Part shown: piece after piece, positions 8,342 to 18,700 of the stretch
How positions within the stretch are numbered: the stretch's first letter is position 1
Layout: every line of letters starts with the position of its first letter
Made by a program: the position numbers and the translations under genes
Notes under the pieces: model-generated
What the model saw: the letters and a program-made list of their open reading frames with translations, nothing else
What the model was told of the DNA's origin: nothing
Databases searched by the model: none
NCBI GenBank assembly: GCA_947626965.1
Contig: CANQUH010000007.1
Span: forward strand, 1 to 54,433
Reading direction: 5' to 3'
DNA: 54,433 bases
Source: an uncultured Lachnospiraceae bacterium
Lineage (GTDB): Bacteria > Bacillota > Clostridia > Lachnospirales > Lachnospiraceae

Positions 8342-9616
8342 TTACCGGTAAATAATATCTTTTCTTCCCGGTCCATTTGATACCATCGTGATTGGGAAGC
8401 CAATCTGCTGTTCGATAAATTCGATATAATTTCTGCAGTTCTCCGGCAGCTCCTCATATTTACGAATTCCGCGGATATCGGTCTTCCAGCCAGGAAGAAC
8501 CTTAAGTACCGGCTTTGCCTTTTCCAGCTTCGCAGTGGTCGGGAAGTCGGTCGTCACCTCGCCGTCAATCTCGTATCCCACACAGACCGGAATTTCATCC
8601 AGATATCCAAGAACGTCAAGAACCGTGAACGCCACATCGGTCGTTCCCTGAATACGGCAGCCGTACCTGGAAGCCACACAGTCAAACCAGCCCATGCGCC
8701 TTGGCCTTCCGGTCGTCGCGCCGTACTCTCCGCCGTCGCCGCCGCGTTTTCTCAGCTCATCCGCTTCGTCTCCAAAAATCTCACTGACAAACGCCCCCGC
8801 GCCGACAGCGCTGGAGTATGCCTTGCAGACCGTAATGATCTTTTTGATCTCATACGGAGGAATTCCTGCCCCGATTGCGCCATAGGCCGCAAGTGTGGAA
8901 GATGACGTAACCATCGGATAAATTCCGTGATCCGGATCTTTCAGCGAACCGAGCTGGCCTTCAAGAAGAATATTCTTTCCTGCCTGGATCGCCTCGTACA
9001 GATAAGCGGACGTATCACAGACAAACGGCTCCACCATCTCCCGATAACGTTTCAGTTCCGCGAGAATCTCTTCCGGAACAAGCGTCGGCTTGTGGTACAG
9101 ATGCTCCAGCTGTACATTTTTGATCTCACAGACACGCTGCACCTTCTCCACAAGACGCTCCTCATCGAAAAGTTCGCTTACCTGAAAACCGATCTTTGCG
9201 TACTTATCAGAATAAAACGGAGCAATTCCGGATTTTGTTGAACCAAATGACTTCCCTGCAAGGCGCTCTTCCTCATACTGATCAAACAGAATATGATACG
9301 ACATAACTATCTGTGCGCGGTCGGAGATAAGGATTTTCGGCATCGGAACGCTGCGGTCTGTGAGTCCCCTGATCTCACTGAACAGTACCGGTATATTCAG
9401 GGCAACCCCGTTTCCTATAATACTGGTCGTATGGCCATAAAACACGCCGGATGGAAGCGTGTGAAGCGCAAATTTGCCGTAGTTGTTTACAATTGTATGC
9501 CCTGCATTCGCACCTCCCTGAAACCGCACGACAATATCCGCCTTCTCGGCGAGCATATCCGTGATTTTTCCCTTTCCTTCATCGCCCCAATTGGCTCCAA
9601 CGACTGCCTGTACCAT
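8342..9616 (-). CDS. purA: Adenylosuccinate synthetase
   Basis: Catalyses IMP + aspartate + GTP to adenylosuccinate, the first committed step to AMP. The 424-residue protein has the N-terminal P-loop-like GDEGKGK, the GGANAGHT segment with the catalytic histidine, the EGQLGSLKD region and C-terminal SNGPGRKD. The ATG at 9616 has AGGAGG eight bases upstream. A TTG two codons earlier sits too close to that site. It is the last gene of the purine operon, 41 bases after purB, which performs the next reaction. Confidence 0.97.
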   Translation of the reverse strand: MVQAVVGANWGDEGKGKITDMLAEKADIVVRFQGGANAGHTIVNNYGKFALHTLPSGVFYGHTTSIIGNGVALNIPVLFSEIRGLTDRSVPMPKILISDRAQIVMSYHILFDQYEEERLAGKSFGSTKSGIAPFYSDKYAKIGFQVSELFDEERLVEKVQRVCEIKNVQLEHLYHKPTLVPEEILAELKRYREMVEPFVCDTSAYLYEAIQAGKNILLEGQLGSLKDPDHGIYPMVTSSSTLAAYGAIGAGIPPYEIKKIITVCKAYSSAVGAGAFVSEIFGDEADELRKRGGDGGEYGATTGRPRRMGWFDCVASRYGCRIQGTTDVAFTVLDVLGYLDEIPVCVGYEIDGEVTTDFPTTAKLEKAKPVLKVLPGWKTDIRGIRKYEELPENCRNYIEFIEQQIGFPITMVSNGPGRKDIIYR

Positions 9617-9657
9617 AGACAATTCCTCCTAAAATCTTTCATTTATAGTATGCACCA

Positions 9658-11091
9658 TCAGACATTAATCTCAGCCCTGATCCCGAGAAGCTCCTGATTT
9701 TTCTCAAGTACCGGACGGACCACACTGCAAAGGAACGCTTCCACCTGCTCTTTTGAGCGGCCGACGTATCTGGCCGGCTGCATGGAGGCTTCGAGATCTT
9801 CCAGTGTCATATGGAAAGACGGGTCCGCCGCAATCAGCTCCAGCAGATTGTTCTCCCGGCCTTCTTCCTTGACATTCCTTCCGGCCTCCATCGAGAGCTC
9901 GCGGATCTTTTCATGAAGCTCCTGACGGTCGCCGCCGGCCTTGACGGCATCCATCATGATATTCTCCGTCGCCATAAACGGAAGCTCCGCCATCAGGTGC
10001 TTCTCAATCACCTTCGGATATACCTTCAGACCGTCCGTCACATTCAGACACAGATCAAGAATACCATCCACGGTCAAAAAGCCCTCCGCAATCGAAAGTC
10101 TCTTGTTCGCGGAATCATCCAGCGTCCGCTCAAACCACTGACACGCGGACGTGATTGCCGGATTCAGCGCATCACAGATTACATATCTCGAAAGGGAAGC
10201 GATACGCTCGCTGCGCATCGGATTTCTCTTGTATGCCATCGCAGAAGATCCAATCTGCGTTTTTTCAAACGGCTCCTCCACTTCCTTCAGATGCTGCAAC
10301 AGACGAATGTCGTTCGACATTTTGTGCGCGCTCGCCGCGATCCCCGCGAGAACATTCAGCACTCTCGTATCCGTCTTTCTGGAATACGTCTGTCCCGACA
10401 CGGGAACACAGGAAGAAAATCCCATCTTCTGCGCGATCATCGGATCGATCCTGTCAATTTTTTCCTGATCTCCGTCAAACAGCTCCAGAAAACTCGCCTG
10501 CGTTCCGGTGGTTCCTTTTGAGCCCAGCAGTTTCATTGTGGAGAGCACATACTCGAGATCCTCCAGATCCATCAGGAATTCCTGCGCCCAGAGCGTCGCT
10601 CTCTTGCCGACCGTCGTCGGCTGCGCCGGCTGAAAATGCGTAAACGCCAGCGTCGGCTGATCCTTGTACTTGTCCGCAAAATTTCCCAGCTGGGCAATGA
10701 CGTTGACAAGTTTCTTTTTCACAAGCCGGAGCGCTTCCGTCATAATAATGATATCCGTATTGTCTCCGACATAACAGGAAGTCGCCCCGAGGTGAATGAT
10801 CGGTTTTGCCTTTGGACACTGGATTCCATACGCATAGACATGCGACATCACATCATGGCGCACAATCTTCTCTCTTTCCCTGGCCACTTCATAATTAATA
10901 TCATCGCTGTGAGCTTTCAGCTCCGCAATCTGTTCATCCGTGATCGGAAGTCCGAGCTCCTGTTCTGTCTCGGCAAGCGCGATCCAGAGCTTTCTCCAGG
11001 TGCGGAATTTCATATCCGGTGAAAAGATGTACTGCATTTCCTTGCTCGCATACCGCTCTGAAAGCGGACTCTGATATCTGTCTGTGCTCAT
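9658..11091 (-). CDS. purB: Adenylosuccinate lyase
   Basis: Fumarase/aspartase-superfamily lyase used twice in purine synthesis: it splits SAICAR to AICAR and adenylosuccinate to AMP, releasing fumarate. The 477-residue form has the superfamily signature GSSAMAYKRNPMRSE with the flexible catalytic loop serine, HLGATSCYVGDNTD, and THFQPAQPTTVGKR. The ATG (MSTDRYQSPLSERY) has GGGGAA upstream; a TTG six codons further up is less likely. It lies between purF and purA. Confidence 0.97.
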   Translation of the reverse strand: MSTDRYQSPLSERYASKEMQYIFSPDMKFRTWRKLWIALAETEQELGLPITDEQIAELKAHSDDINYEVAREREKIVRHDVMSHVYAYGIQCPKAKPIIHLGATSCYVGDNTDIIIMTEALRLVKKKLVNVIAQLGNFADKYKDQPTLAFTHFQPAQPTTVGKRATLWAQEFLMDLEDLEYVLSTMKLLGSKGTTGTQASFLELFDGDQEKIDRIDPMIAQKMGFSSCVPVSGQTYSRKTDTRVLNVLAGIAASAHKMSNDIRLLQHLKEVEEPFEKTQIGSSAMAYKRNPMRSERIASLSRYVICDALNPAITSACQWFERTLDDSANKRLSIAEGFLTVDGILDLCLNVTDGLKVYPKVIEKHLMAELPFMATENIMMDAVKAGGDRQELHEKIRELSMEAGRNVKEEGRENNLLELIAADPSFHMTLEDLEASMQPARYVGRSKEQVEAFLCSVVRPVLEKNQELLGIRAEINV

Positions 11092-11156
11092 AAGATTCCC
11101 CTTTCGCAAAATCGGAACAAACTATGTTTTGCAAATCTCACCCGTCAGTCCCATAT

Positions 11157-12614
11157 CTACCGGTCATATTCTCCCCGGATATCCTCCGTCGGAGGCGCCA
11201 CCGGATAATTCCCTGTAAAACAGCCCTTGCAGATGGAAAGACCTCCGACCATCTGCTCCAGACGGTCCATCTCCAGATAGGCAAGCGAATCAGCTCCGAT
11301 GATCTGCCGGATCTCCTCGACCGAACGGTTCCACGCGATCAGCTGGTCGCTCGCCGGCACATCCGTACCAAAATAACAGGGGTACAAAAACGGCGGAGAA
11401 CTGACGCGCATGTGAACTTCCTTCGCTCCTGCCTCCCGCAGCATACGCACAATCCGGTCGCTCGTCGTTCCGCGGACAATCGAATCGTCGATCATAATCA
11501 CACGTTTGCCTTCCACGGCGTCCCGGAGCACATTCAGTTTCACGCGGACGCTCGACTCACGGCTGCTCTGTTTTGGCTTGATAAACGTGCGTCCCACATA
11601 CCCGTTTTTTACAAAGGCAGTTCCGTACGGAATTCCTGACTCCAGCGAATACCCGAGCGCCGCGACATTCCCGGATTCCGGAACCCCGACCACAAGATCC
11701 GCCTCCACAGGCGAATCCATCGCAAGATATTTTCCGGCGAGAAGTCTGGAATTGTAAACGCTGACTCCGTCCATCCGGCTGTCCGGCCTTCCAAAATAAA
11801 TATATTCAAAGATGCAGCGCGCGGCCTTCTCCCCGCTTTTCTCGTCGAGACACATGCTGCAGTCGGAGACAACCCCCTGATCCGGCGTGATCGTCACAAT
11901 CTCACCCGGTTTGACATCCCGCACAAACTCAGCGCCGATCGTGTCAAGCGCACACGTTTCCGATGCAAGAATCCACGCGTTATCGCGCTTTCCAATGCAG
12001 AGAGGTCTGAATCCGTAAGGATCCCGCGCCCCGATCAGTTTTCGCGGAGACATGACAATCAGCGAGTACGACCCGGCAAGTCTTCGCATCGCGGAGGCAA
12101 CTGCCTGCTCAACACTCGCTGTTCTTGTCCTTGCGCGCGCAATATGATACGCAATAACCTCCGTATCAATCGTTGTCTGGAAAATTGCTCCGTCATATTC
12201 CAGCTCCCGGCGAAGTTCCGGCGCATTGACCAGATTGCCGTTGTGTGCAAGTCCAAGCGTTCCCTTTACATAATTCAGCACAAGCGGCTGCGCATTCTCA
12301 CGTGTGCTCCCTCCGGCCGTCGAATAACGGACATGTCCGACTCCGATATCTCCCTTGAGCTTTGCGAGATGCTTTCCTGAAAAAACTTCATTGACCAGCC
12401 CCATTCCTTTATGGGACAAAACTTTCCTTTGCGGACCCTTTGTATCACTGACCGCAATTCCGCAGCTTTCCTGTCCGCGGTGCTGCAGTGCAAACAGTCC
12501 GTAATAAATCGTTGAAGCGACATCTTCTCCGGAAAAATCATAAATTCCAAAGACGCCGCACTCCTCTTTTAATTTGTCCGTGGAGTCAGTCTGCTCATAG
12601 ATTTCACTCTTCAT
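11157..12614 (-). CDS. purF: Amidophosphoribosyltransferase
   Basis: Makes 5-phosphoribosylamine from PRPP and glutamine, the first step of de novo purine synthesis. The N-terminal nucleophile glutaminase domain begins at Cys19 (EECGVFGIYD), so residues 1-18 look like a propeptide that is cleaved off. The C-terminal phosphoribosyltransferase domain carries the PRPP loop VIMIDDSIVRGTTS. Cysteines in ARCIFEYIYF, YPCYFGTD and CKGCFTG match the ligands of the structural [4Fe-4S] cluster of the Bacillus-type enzyme, which makes it oxygen-sensitive. ATG with AGGAGA about eleven bases upstream. Confidence 0.97.
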   Translation of the reverse strand: MKSEIYEQTDSTDKLKEECGVFGIYDFSGEDVASTIYYGLFALQHRGQESCGIAVSDTKGPQRKVLSHKGMGLVNEVFSGKHLAKLKGDIGVGHVRYSTAGGSTRENAQPLVLNYVKGTLGLAHNGNLVNAPELRRELEYDGAIFQTTIDTEVIAYHIARARTRTASVEQAVASAMRRLAGSYSLIVMSPRKLIGARDPYGFRPLCIGKRDNAWILASETCALDTIGAEFVRDVKPGEIVTITPDQGVVSDCSMCLDEKSGEKAARCIFEYIYFGRPDSRMDGVSVYNSRLLAGKYLAMDSPVEADLVVGVPESGNVAALGYSLESGIPYGTAFVKNGYVGRTFIKPKQSSRESSVRVKLNVLRDAVEGKRVIMIDDSIVRGTTSDRIVRMLREAGAKEVHMRVSSPPFLYPCYFGTDVPASDQLIAWNRSVEEIRQIIGADSLAYLEMDRLEQMVGGLSICKGCFTGNYPVAPPTEDIRGEYDR

Positions 12615-12793
12615 CTGTCTCTACTCTCCTGTCAATTCCATATATGAGCGATACAGATTACCGTTCACATCCCGGCTGTGAAGCGCCGCCGCTGACCATG
12701 GCAGCAGGAGAGTAAACAGTAACCGGTGCAGCAGGAGACCCGAGCGTTCAGACCCGGACCGTCTTCCCGCTCTGCGAGGCAGTTCCTGATCTT
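12615..12793. other. 179-base purC-purF spacer with no clear signal
   Basis: Unusually long for genes in one operon. I see no open frame, convincing promoter, riboswitch or terminator in it, so purF is most simply cotranscribed with purC. Confidence 0.5.
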
Positions 12794-13498
12794 TTAAAGT
12801 CCCAGGCGTCTGAATACCTCGTTGTACGCTTCCTCCACATTTCCGAGATCTCTGCGGAAGCGGTCTTTATCCAGCTTCTCATGGGTATCTGCATCCCACA
12901 GTCTGCAGGTATCCGGTGATGTCTCATCCGCGAGAAGAATCTGTCCCTTGTAGCGTCCGAACTCGATCTTGAAGTCGACCAGCTCGATATTTGCCTGAAG
13001 GAAATACTTTTTCAGGACATCATTCACCTTAAACGCATACTTTGTGATGGTTTCAATCTCTTCTCTGGTAGCAAGGCCAAGGGCAATCGCAAAGTAATCA
13101 TTGATCAGCGGATCTCCAAGTTCATCATTTTTGTAGCTGAACTCCAGCGTCGGCTCCTTAAACGGCGTACCTTCCGGCACTCCAAGGCGCTTGGAAAAGC
13201 TTCCTGCCGCAATATTCCTGACGATAACTTCAAGCGGCACAATCTCCACCTTGCGGACTGCCGTCTCGCGGTCGCTCAGCTCTTCGATCAGGTGAGTCGG
13301 AACCCCTTCTGCCTCAAGAATTTTGAACACATGGTTCGTCATGCGGTTGTTTATCACACCCTTGCCAGCGATCGTTCCCTTTTTCAGCCCGTTAAACGCA
13401 GTCGCATCATCCTTGTAGTCTACAATAACGACATCCTCGACATCCGTACTGTACACTTTCTTGGCCTTTCCTTCATAAAGCAATTCTCTTTTTTCCAT
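12794..13498 (-). CDS. purC: SAICAR synthetase
   Basis: Joins CAIR and aspartate with ATP to give SAICAR. The 234-residue single-domain protein has the family motifs [11 protein letters not shown] (nucleotide-binding hairpin), [23 protein letters not shown] and [14 protein letters not shown]. The ATG has AGGTGA about five bases upstream. It is the first gene of purC-purF-purB-purA, read from a strong promoter (13608-13636) after a GC-rich leader of about 100 bases. The other de novo purine genes are not in this window. Confidence 0.97.
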   Translation of the reverse strand: MEKRELLYEGKAKKVYSTDVEDVVIVDYKDDATAFNGLKKGTIAGKGVINNRMTNHVFKILEAEGVPTHLIEELSDRETAVRKVEIVPLEVIVRNIAAGSFSKRLGVPEGTPFKEPTLEFSYKNDELGDPLINDYFAIALGLATREEIETITKYAFKVNDVLKKYFLQANIELVDFKIEFGRYKGQILLADETSPDTCRLWDADTHEKLDKDRFRRDLGNVEEAYNEVFRRLGL

Positions 13499-13607
13499 AA
13501 ATTCACCTGTCCTCTTTTCCTATGTCGTTTGTCTCATGGAAGTCCCGGACGGACCCCGGGCTTTCTCATCCGGCCCTGCCCGGCAATGCCGCGGCGGCCA
13601 CCTGCAA

Positions 13608-13636
13608 ATTATATCCTATCTGTTTCCAGAAAGCAA
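13608..13636 (-). promoter_or_regulatory. purine operon promoter
   Basis: On the minus strand: -35 TTGCTT (13631-13636), 17-base spacer, perfect -10 TATAAT (13608-13613). The transcribed leader contains GC-rich inverted repeats, including CCCGG (13544-13548) with CCGGG (13556-13560). It matches no known purine riboswitch or PurR site that I can recognise. Confidence 0.85.
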
Positions 13637-13676
13637 GAGATAAGTAAAGGAGTTCGCAGATTTCCATCGGCAGTTT

Positions 13677-14471
13677 TTACAGCTTTGCGCTCCTGCGGTA
13701 CTGGCGTTTCAGTTCATCGAGATACTCGTCCACATCCCCGGAAAGTATCTCCTCCACCTTTTTCTGCGCGTCCGCCTTCCTGCAAAGTTCCGCATTGTAC
13801 TCCTGAATTCTCTGGACAAGATAGGAGTCGGCATCCAGTTCCCTGAGTTTTTCCCTGTATTCCTGCTCGGACAGATACAAAGGCAGGGCGCTGACATATT
13901 TGCGGAAGGTCTCTTTTGTTTTTCCCAGTTTCCATGATTCAAGAAAACATTCCGCCGCTTTGTCGTACCGGAACAGTCCCGCATACGCGGCGCCCAGATT
14001 ATTCCAGATGGAAGAATAAAACTGCACGCCAAGTCTGCCAGGGCCTTTTTTTTCGAGAATCCTTCGGTACACGCTGACAGCCCTCGCAAACATTTTTTCT
14101 TTTACCAGGTAATCTCCTCTCATCTTCTGTCTGACTTCTTCCGACTGAACTTCGAGACGGGAAAGTTTTTCCTGAAATTCTCTTCCTTCCTGGACATTCA
14201 GATACCCTGCCTCCCGGAAAATCGGGAATACAAAGAAGGCTGCCCCCTCCTTTTTCTCCAGCTGAGCGTACAGCTGCCGGTACAGCCTGGTCAGTCCCAG
14301 TTCATCGCGGATCCAGTCACACAAACCTTCATTTATAATAGTCTCATCTATTAGATAAATATTGTGATACAGATAATAGCACAATTCTTCAAGAGAATAG
14401 ATATCTGTGCGTATACTCTCAATAAAATAAGGCTTTTTCGCCTGTTCTGTCAGACACAGATCATAGCTCAC
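13677..14471 (-). CDS. TPR-containing protein of unknown function (third gene of the nrdR operon)
   Basis: 264 residues, not recognised as a characterised family. No signal peptide or membrane segment is visible, so it is probably cytoplasmic. Residues about 120-210 look like tetratricopeptide helices (WNNLGAAYAGLFRYDKAAECFLESWKLG is one repeat, with another around FARAVSVYRRILEKK). The C-terminus is charged, helical and probably coiled coil. The start is GTG with only a weak ribosome site, 18 bases after the stop of the Hsp70-like gene, which suggests translational coupling. TPRs bind other proteins, so it may be an adaptor for its two neighbours; that is inference. Confidence 0.85.
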   Translation of the reverse strand: MSYDLCLTEQAKKPYFIESIRTDIYSLEELCYYLYHNIYLIDETIINEGLCDWIRDELGLTRLYRQLYAQLEKKEGAAFFVFPIFREAGYLNVQEGREFQEKLSRLEVQSEEVRQKMRGDYLVKEKMFARAVSVYRRILEKKGPGRLGVQFYSSIWNNLGAAYAGLFRYDKAAECFLESWKLGKTKETFRKYVSALPLYLSEQEYREKLRELDADSYLVQRIQEYNAELCRKADAQKKVEEILSGDVDEYLDELKRQYRRSAKL

Positions 14472-14489
14472 GTTCTCTACCCGCTTTCT

Positions 14490-15761
14490 TCAGAACATAA
14501 TATCTCTCTCCCAGCGCATGCCGGAAGACTTAAACAATCCTCCAAATCCCATATCCTCAAGCTCCACATGACAGCAGCTCACAGATGTAAAATACAGGGT
14601 CAGCCTGAGCCGCAGCGTGCGGTCCGGGCGATCCTTCAGCCCGCCAAACCGCAGGATATGCGTCACCATATCTCCCGGCGTCATAGGCCGCGACAGAATC
14701 CTTATCTCGCGTTCTCCAGACGGAATAAACTCACAGACATGATGGGCCTCGTACCAATTTACTCCGGCCGTCACAAGAGGATAGTACGTTTCTTTTCCGC
14801 GGATTCTCATCTCCATTCCAAGATTAACGGACACCATATCGCCTCCGCTGAAGATGATCCCCCGGTCCGCAATGATTCCGGCCCGCTCCATCGCGGCATA
14901 GCACGCGCCGCGGGAATAAAGATTCTGCCCCTGATAGGCACGCCGCCTGTAACACATGTACTGTATGGAACGCACAGCCCAGCTTTTATCATAAAAATCG
15001 CCAATCATATAGCTGACTGTAATGTTCCTGCGCTCGAACACCTTCTTGAGGAGCTCGAAAAACAGCCGGTCTTTCTCCGCATCCCATTCCTTATCGTTCC
15101 TGTCCCCGCGAATCTCACTTCCAACCGGCTGTCTGGCTACCTTATCAACCGTGGCAATCGCGGGACGGGTGGAACGGTTGATATGGAGAACGTAGCCGAC
15201 CATCGCCTCTTCCTCATATTCAAGGAGCGCGACATCCTGTTTCCAGAATTCCTTTTTCTGATTTACCGTATAATAATAGAAAGAAGAAAGATAATCCTGG
15301 ATAAAAATATATTTGCGCTCAATTCCAAGTCCTTCCAGCGCCTCTGCAGTCACGCTGCTCCAAGGCTTCGTCAGTTTCCTGACAGTTACCATAATCTGAA
15401 ATCTTGTCTGTTTTGTAACAAATTTTAAAAGCTCCATACAGCATGAAAAATAAATGCCGAGAATTTTTGCGGGAGGCATCTTCTCCCCGCAGACAAGCGT
15501 ATCTTCCCCGCTCTCGACCAGTTCATAGATCCCTGTAACCCGGCACTTATCTTTCTCATTTTTTTCATCCTGGAGACCGTCCCAGAAATGCCAGTTTCCG
15601 TCCTCATCCATCCGGAGAGCCATAGGGAGAAAAGGATCCTCCTCCCCCTGTGTCCCGCCGGCCGTCACCGGCTCTCTGAAAGACTGGTGATAGTAACTCA
15701 CCTGCGAATGCTCACTTCTCAGATCAATCCCGAGAATCAGTTCATTTACCGCCTGTATCAT
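14490..15761 (-). CDS. Hsp70/actin-like fold protein of unknown function (DUF5716-like)
   Basis: 423 residues, no signal peptide. The order of segments resembles an Hsp70 nucleotide-binding domain. An N-terminal LGIDLRSEHSQVSYY resembles the phosphate-1 loop. A middle IMVTVRKLTKPW..LEGLGIERKYIFIQDYLSSFYYY tracks the Hsp70 stretch ending in the conserved NEPTAAALAY. A later YMIGDFYDKSW...NLYSRGACYAAM is placed like the adenosine-binding GG motif and following helix. The expected DLGGGT phosphate-2 loop reads LLEYEEEAMV, so it may be degenerate. The ATG has AGGGTG six bases upstream; a GTG three codons earlier is an alternative. It starts eleven bases after the preceding stop. I recall the family as DUF5716, unverified. 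Confidence 0.82.
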   Translation of the reverse strand: MIQAVNELILGIDLRSEHSQVSYYHQSFREPVTAGGTQGEEDPFLPMALRMDEDGNWHFWDGLQDEKNEKDKCRVTGIYELVESGEDTLVCGEKMPPAKILGIYFSCCMELLKFVTKQTRFQIMVTVRKLTKPWSSVTAEALEGLGIERKYIFIQDYLSSFYYYTVNQKKEFWKQDVALLEYEEEAMVGYVLHINRSTRPAIATVDKVARQPVGSEIRGDRNDKEWDAEKDRLFFELLKKVFERRNITVSYMIGDFYDKSWAVRSIQYMCYRRRAYQGQNLYSRGACYAAMERAGIIADRGIIFSGGDMVSVNLGMEMRIRGKETYYPLVTAGVNWYEAHHVCEFIPSGEREIRILSRPMTPGDMVTHILRFGGLKDRPDRTLRLRLTLYFTSVSCCHVELEDMGFGGLFKSSGMRWERDIMF

Positions 15762-15771
15762 ATTCTTCACC

Positions 15772-18700
15772 CTATATCAGTGTAAACAGCTCTTTTGCCA
15801 GATACTCCTGGATTACAAACGTCTCCAGTCCTTCGCGCAGAGCTTTTTCATCCCCCTGACCTTTCGCCTGTATCAGATCATTCAAAATTTCATATTTTGT
15901 AAAAACATTCCCTTCGCGGCTGCCCGCCGACAGAGATCTTGTATCAGAACGCTTCACCGTTCCTTCCGATACTTCTTCCAGATAGCACTCCAGCTCCTCT
16001 CCGTAAAACAAAGTGAACTCCCTGACAAATATTCCCTCAAAACAGTTCTTCATTATTTCTTTTCTGTAATCTTCATTTTTATTTTTGCGAAAACAGAGTG
16101 TCACCGTGCTCCTGGGATCGGCGGCATATTCTATATAGACCTTGCCGTCCATCTGATACGGAGCCAGAAGTTTTTCGTCAAATTTTGTCCAGAAGGCAAA
16201 TCTCATGTTCTTTGCATTGTATTCCTCCAGAAGTTTCTCCGCAAATGACTCCTGAAGTTCATCCAGAGAAGGACAGTTCGCATAATACTGCAGCAGCGCA
16301 AGCCTGCACACATCTTCCTGTTCATTCAGTCTGCCTCTCTCGAAAAGTTCCTCATAATCATGCTCGATATACCGGAATACGGAAGCCGCGACGGGCATTC
16401 CTTTCACAAAATACTCGTAAGCCTTCATATTCACATAGGCCAGGCACAGCTTCCTGCGTCCCATTTTTTTCCGGTATGACTCAAAAACCGGCTCTGTTCC
16501 CTGTGTGTGGCACCGCGTAAAAAGCAGCATTGTTATGATCTTTTCCTCAATCAGCATCGTGTCAAGCTCAAATTCCATTCCGGCCTGCCAGACCTGTTCC
16601 ATATCCCGCACAGGACCTTCATAGTAAAGGAGCAGATAGCGCAGAAGCTTGTCGTCATATTTGCCGCTGGAAAAGCAGTAGCGGCACAGCGCAAGCAGCA
16701 TGCGGTTCTCCTCGAACTCACAGGCAAGCACCATACGGCTGCAGACACGGACGAGCTGAATCAGAGGAATTCCCTCCACTCCGAAGCGGTCCAGCAGGTC
16801 AAAGGCCAGCTCGCACAGCCCTTCCTCTGCGAGCAGCGTGATCAGCGCTGCCTTATCCACCTTTACGTATTCCTGAACCGGAATTTTTCTCACAAATTCC
16901 GGCATGGTCTCATCCAGCGGATGCGCCGCATAGTACGAAAGGACGTACGCTCTGAGCCGGTCTCTGTATCTCCCGGTAAAATATTCCTTCCCGCATGCGT
17001 TTGTCAGATACCAGAGGTCATCCGGCCCCGGCTCGTCCTGGAACAGTGCACGGCTGCTGACATACAGCATCGCGCCCGGCAGCTCCGTCCTTTTCCGGAT
17101 GCACCAGTCAAGCAGCGTCTCATTTTCAAAAATCCGCCGGATATTGCATAACAGGAAGGCCGGATACCGGCTTCCCTCCTGATCTGTCACCATTACCGCG
17201 GAATCCGGTTCATATACCTGAATCACCGCTTTTCCGTTTACGAACGGAGTCACTTCCTCCTGCGTCATATAAGGAGAATAGACCACCGCCTGTTTCATCT
17301 GAGGAGACTCGCAGATTATCTCATAGCTCTCCAGCATGCGGAACAGCTTTTCCACACAGGAGCGGCTCAAAGTCTCCGGTCTGAGCAGTTCCTGATAAAG
17401 CACGGCAAGATCATCTGTCAGATGTCCCATCTCAAGCTGTTCCAGCGCAAATTTCTGCATCGCGGCCCGATGGGTCCGGTAAGTCTGCGGGTCCGATTCT
17501 TTATTTGCGAGAACGTTGCGGTACACAACCGCCCGTTTCTCATAGCCAAGCGACGTATCATAGGAAAAATACATGCGGATAATCTGAGGCATGTCATTCA
17601 TATCCGTGAATTCCATCGCTCCCATATAGTATTCATAAAGTCCCGTAATACGAAGCCCGCGCTCCACGCCCAGTTCGTACCACTTAAAGTACTCCGGCGC
17701 TTTCTTCCGTCCTTTCATAAGAAGCGTACAGACCGCCTTGATCAGCTCATCTGACGGAAAAGCCTCGTAAGCGGCCGCAAGAATCTCGTACAGAATCCGG
17801 CTGTACGTTTCATGGTGAAGCGCAATCTCAGAGATCTGAAGCGCGATCTCCTCCGTAAGCACTTTTTCTCTCGCGGCAAAACGAAGCAGATGGAGTTCAA
17901 AATCACCGGAGCGGCGCAGCATAAACGGACTGCGCTTCAGAATCTGCCATGCCTCGAGATACATGATTCTGCTGCGGCATCCGCAGTCAAACTGGTGGGA
18001 TACCGCCTTATATTTCGCCTCATCATCCGAGAGCAGCTCCTCCTGCAGGTAAAGCAGAATCCACTGCAGCACCCAGCTTGTCCCGTTTTCCTCAAACAGC
18101 TGCCTGATCTCACTCTCCATCTGGTCCACGTAAGAGGCGTCCTGACAGAAAAACGTTGTCAGATACAGATAAAACCCATACTGCTCCACGGTTTTAAGCC
18201 GGCCGGGGTCCTCCTCTATCTCCTTTAAAAGGCGGACCGCCTTCTGTTTTTTATTATCTGCGTAGTACAGTTGAATAAGGAACAGATCCGCAAATACATC
18301 CGTCCCGCCCGATCTTTTATAATTCCCTATGAGCTTTACCGACCGCGAAATCCACGTCTCGGCCTTCTGTTTCTGCAGACGAAAACTCACATAATGATTT
18401 TCCAGCTTGCACTGCATCCTTTTGCGGATACGGCCCGCGTGAATCCTGGAAGCATCTCCTGCTTTCTTCAGGATAAACCGCACATAGATTGTCTGATAGA
18501 CCGTGTCAATCTGTATCTGCGCATAATTGTTTCCCTCATGCATGAGCGCATAGTCGATCACATACCCCACATCGCAGGTACTTCCTGCAAATTCATCTGT
18601 CGTAAGCAGAGTTTTCTCAAGTCTCACAAACGGAGCGTCCGACTTAAGAGAAATTTTTGTAAATCCCCAGCCGTGTCTGGTTATGCGGAAAGATTCCCGC

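Noticed and set aside
13499..13607. Purine or guanine riboswitch before purC
   Set aside because: No conserved core helices or junction motifs; only GC-rich local hairpins.
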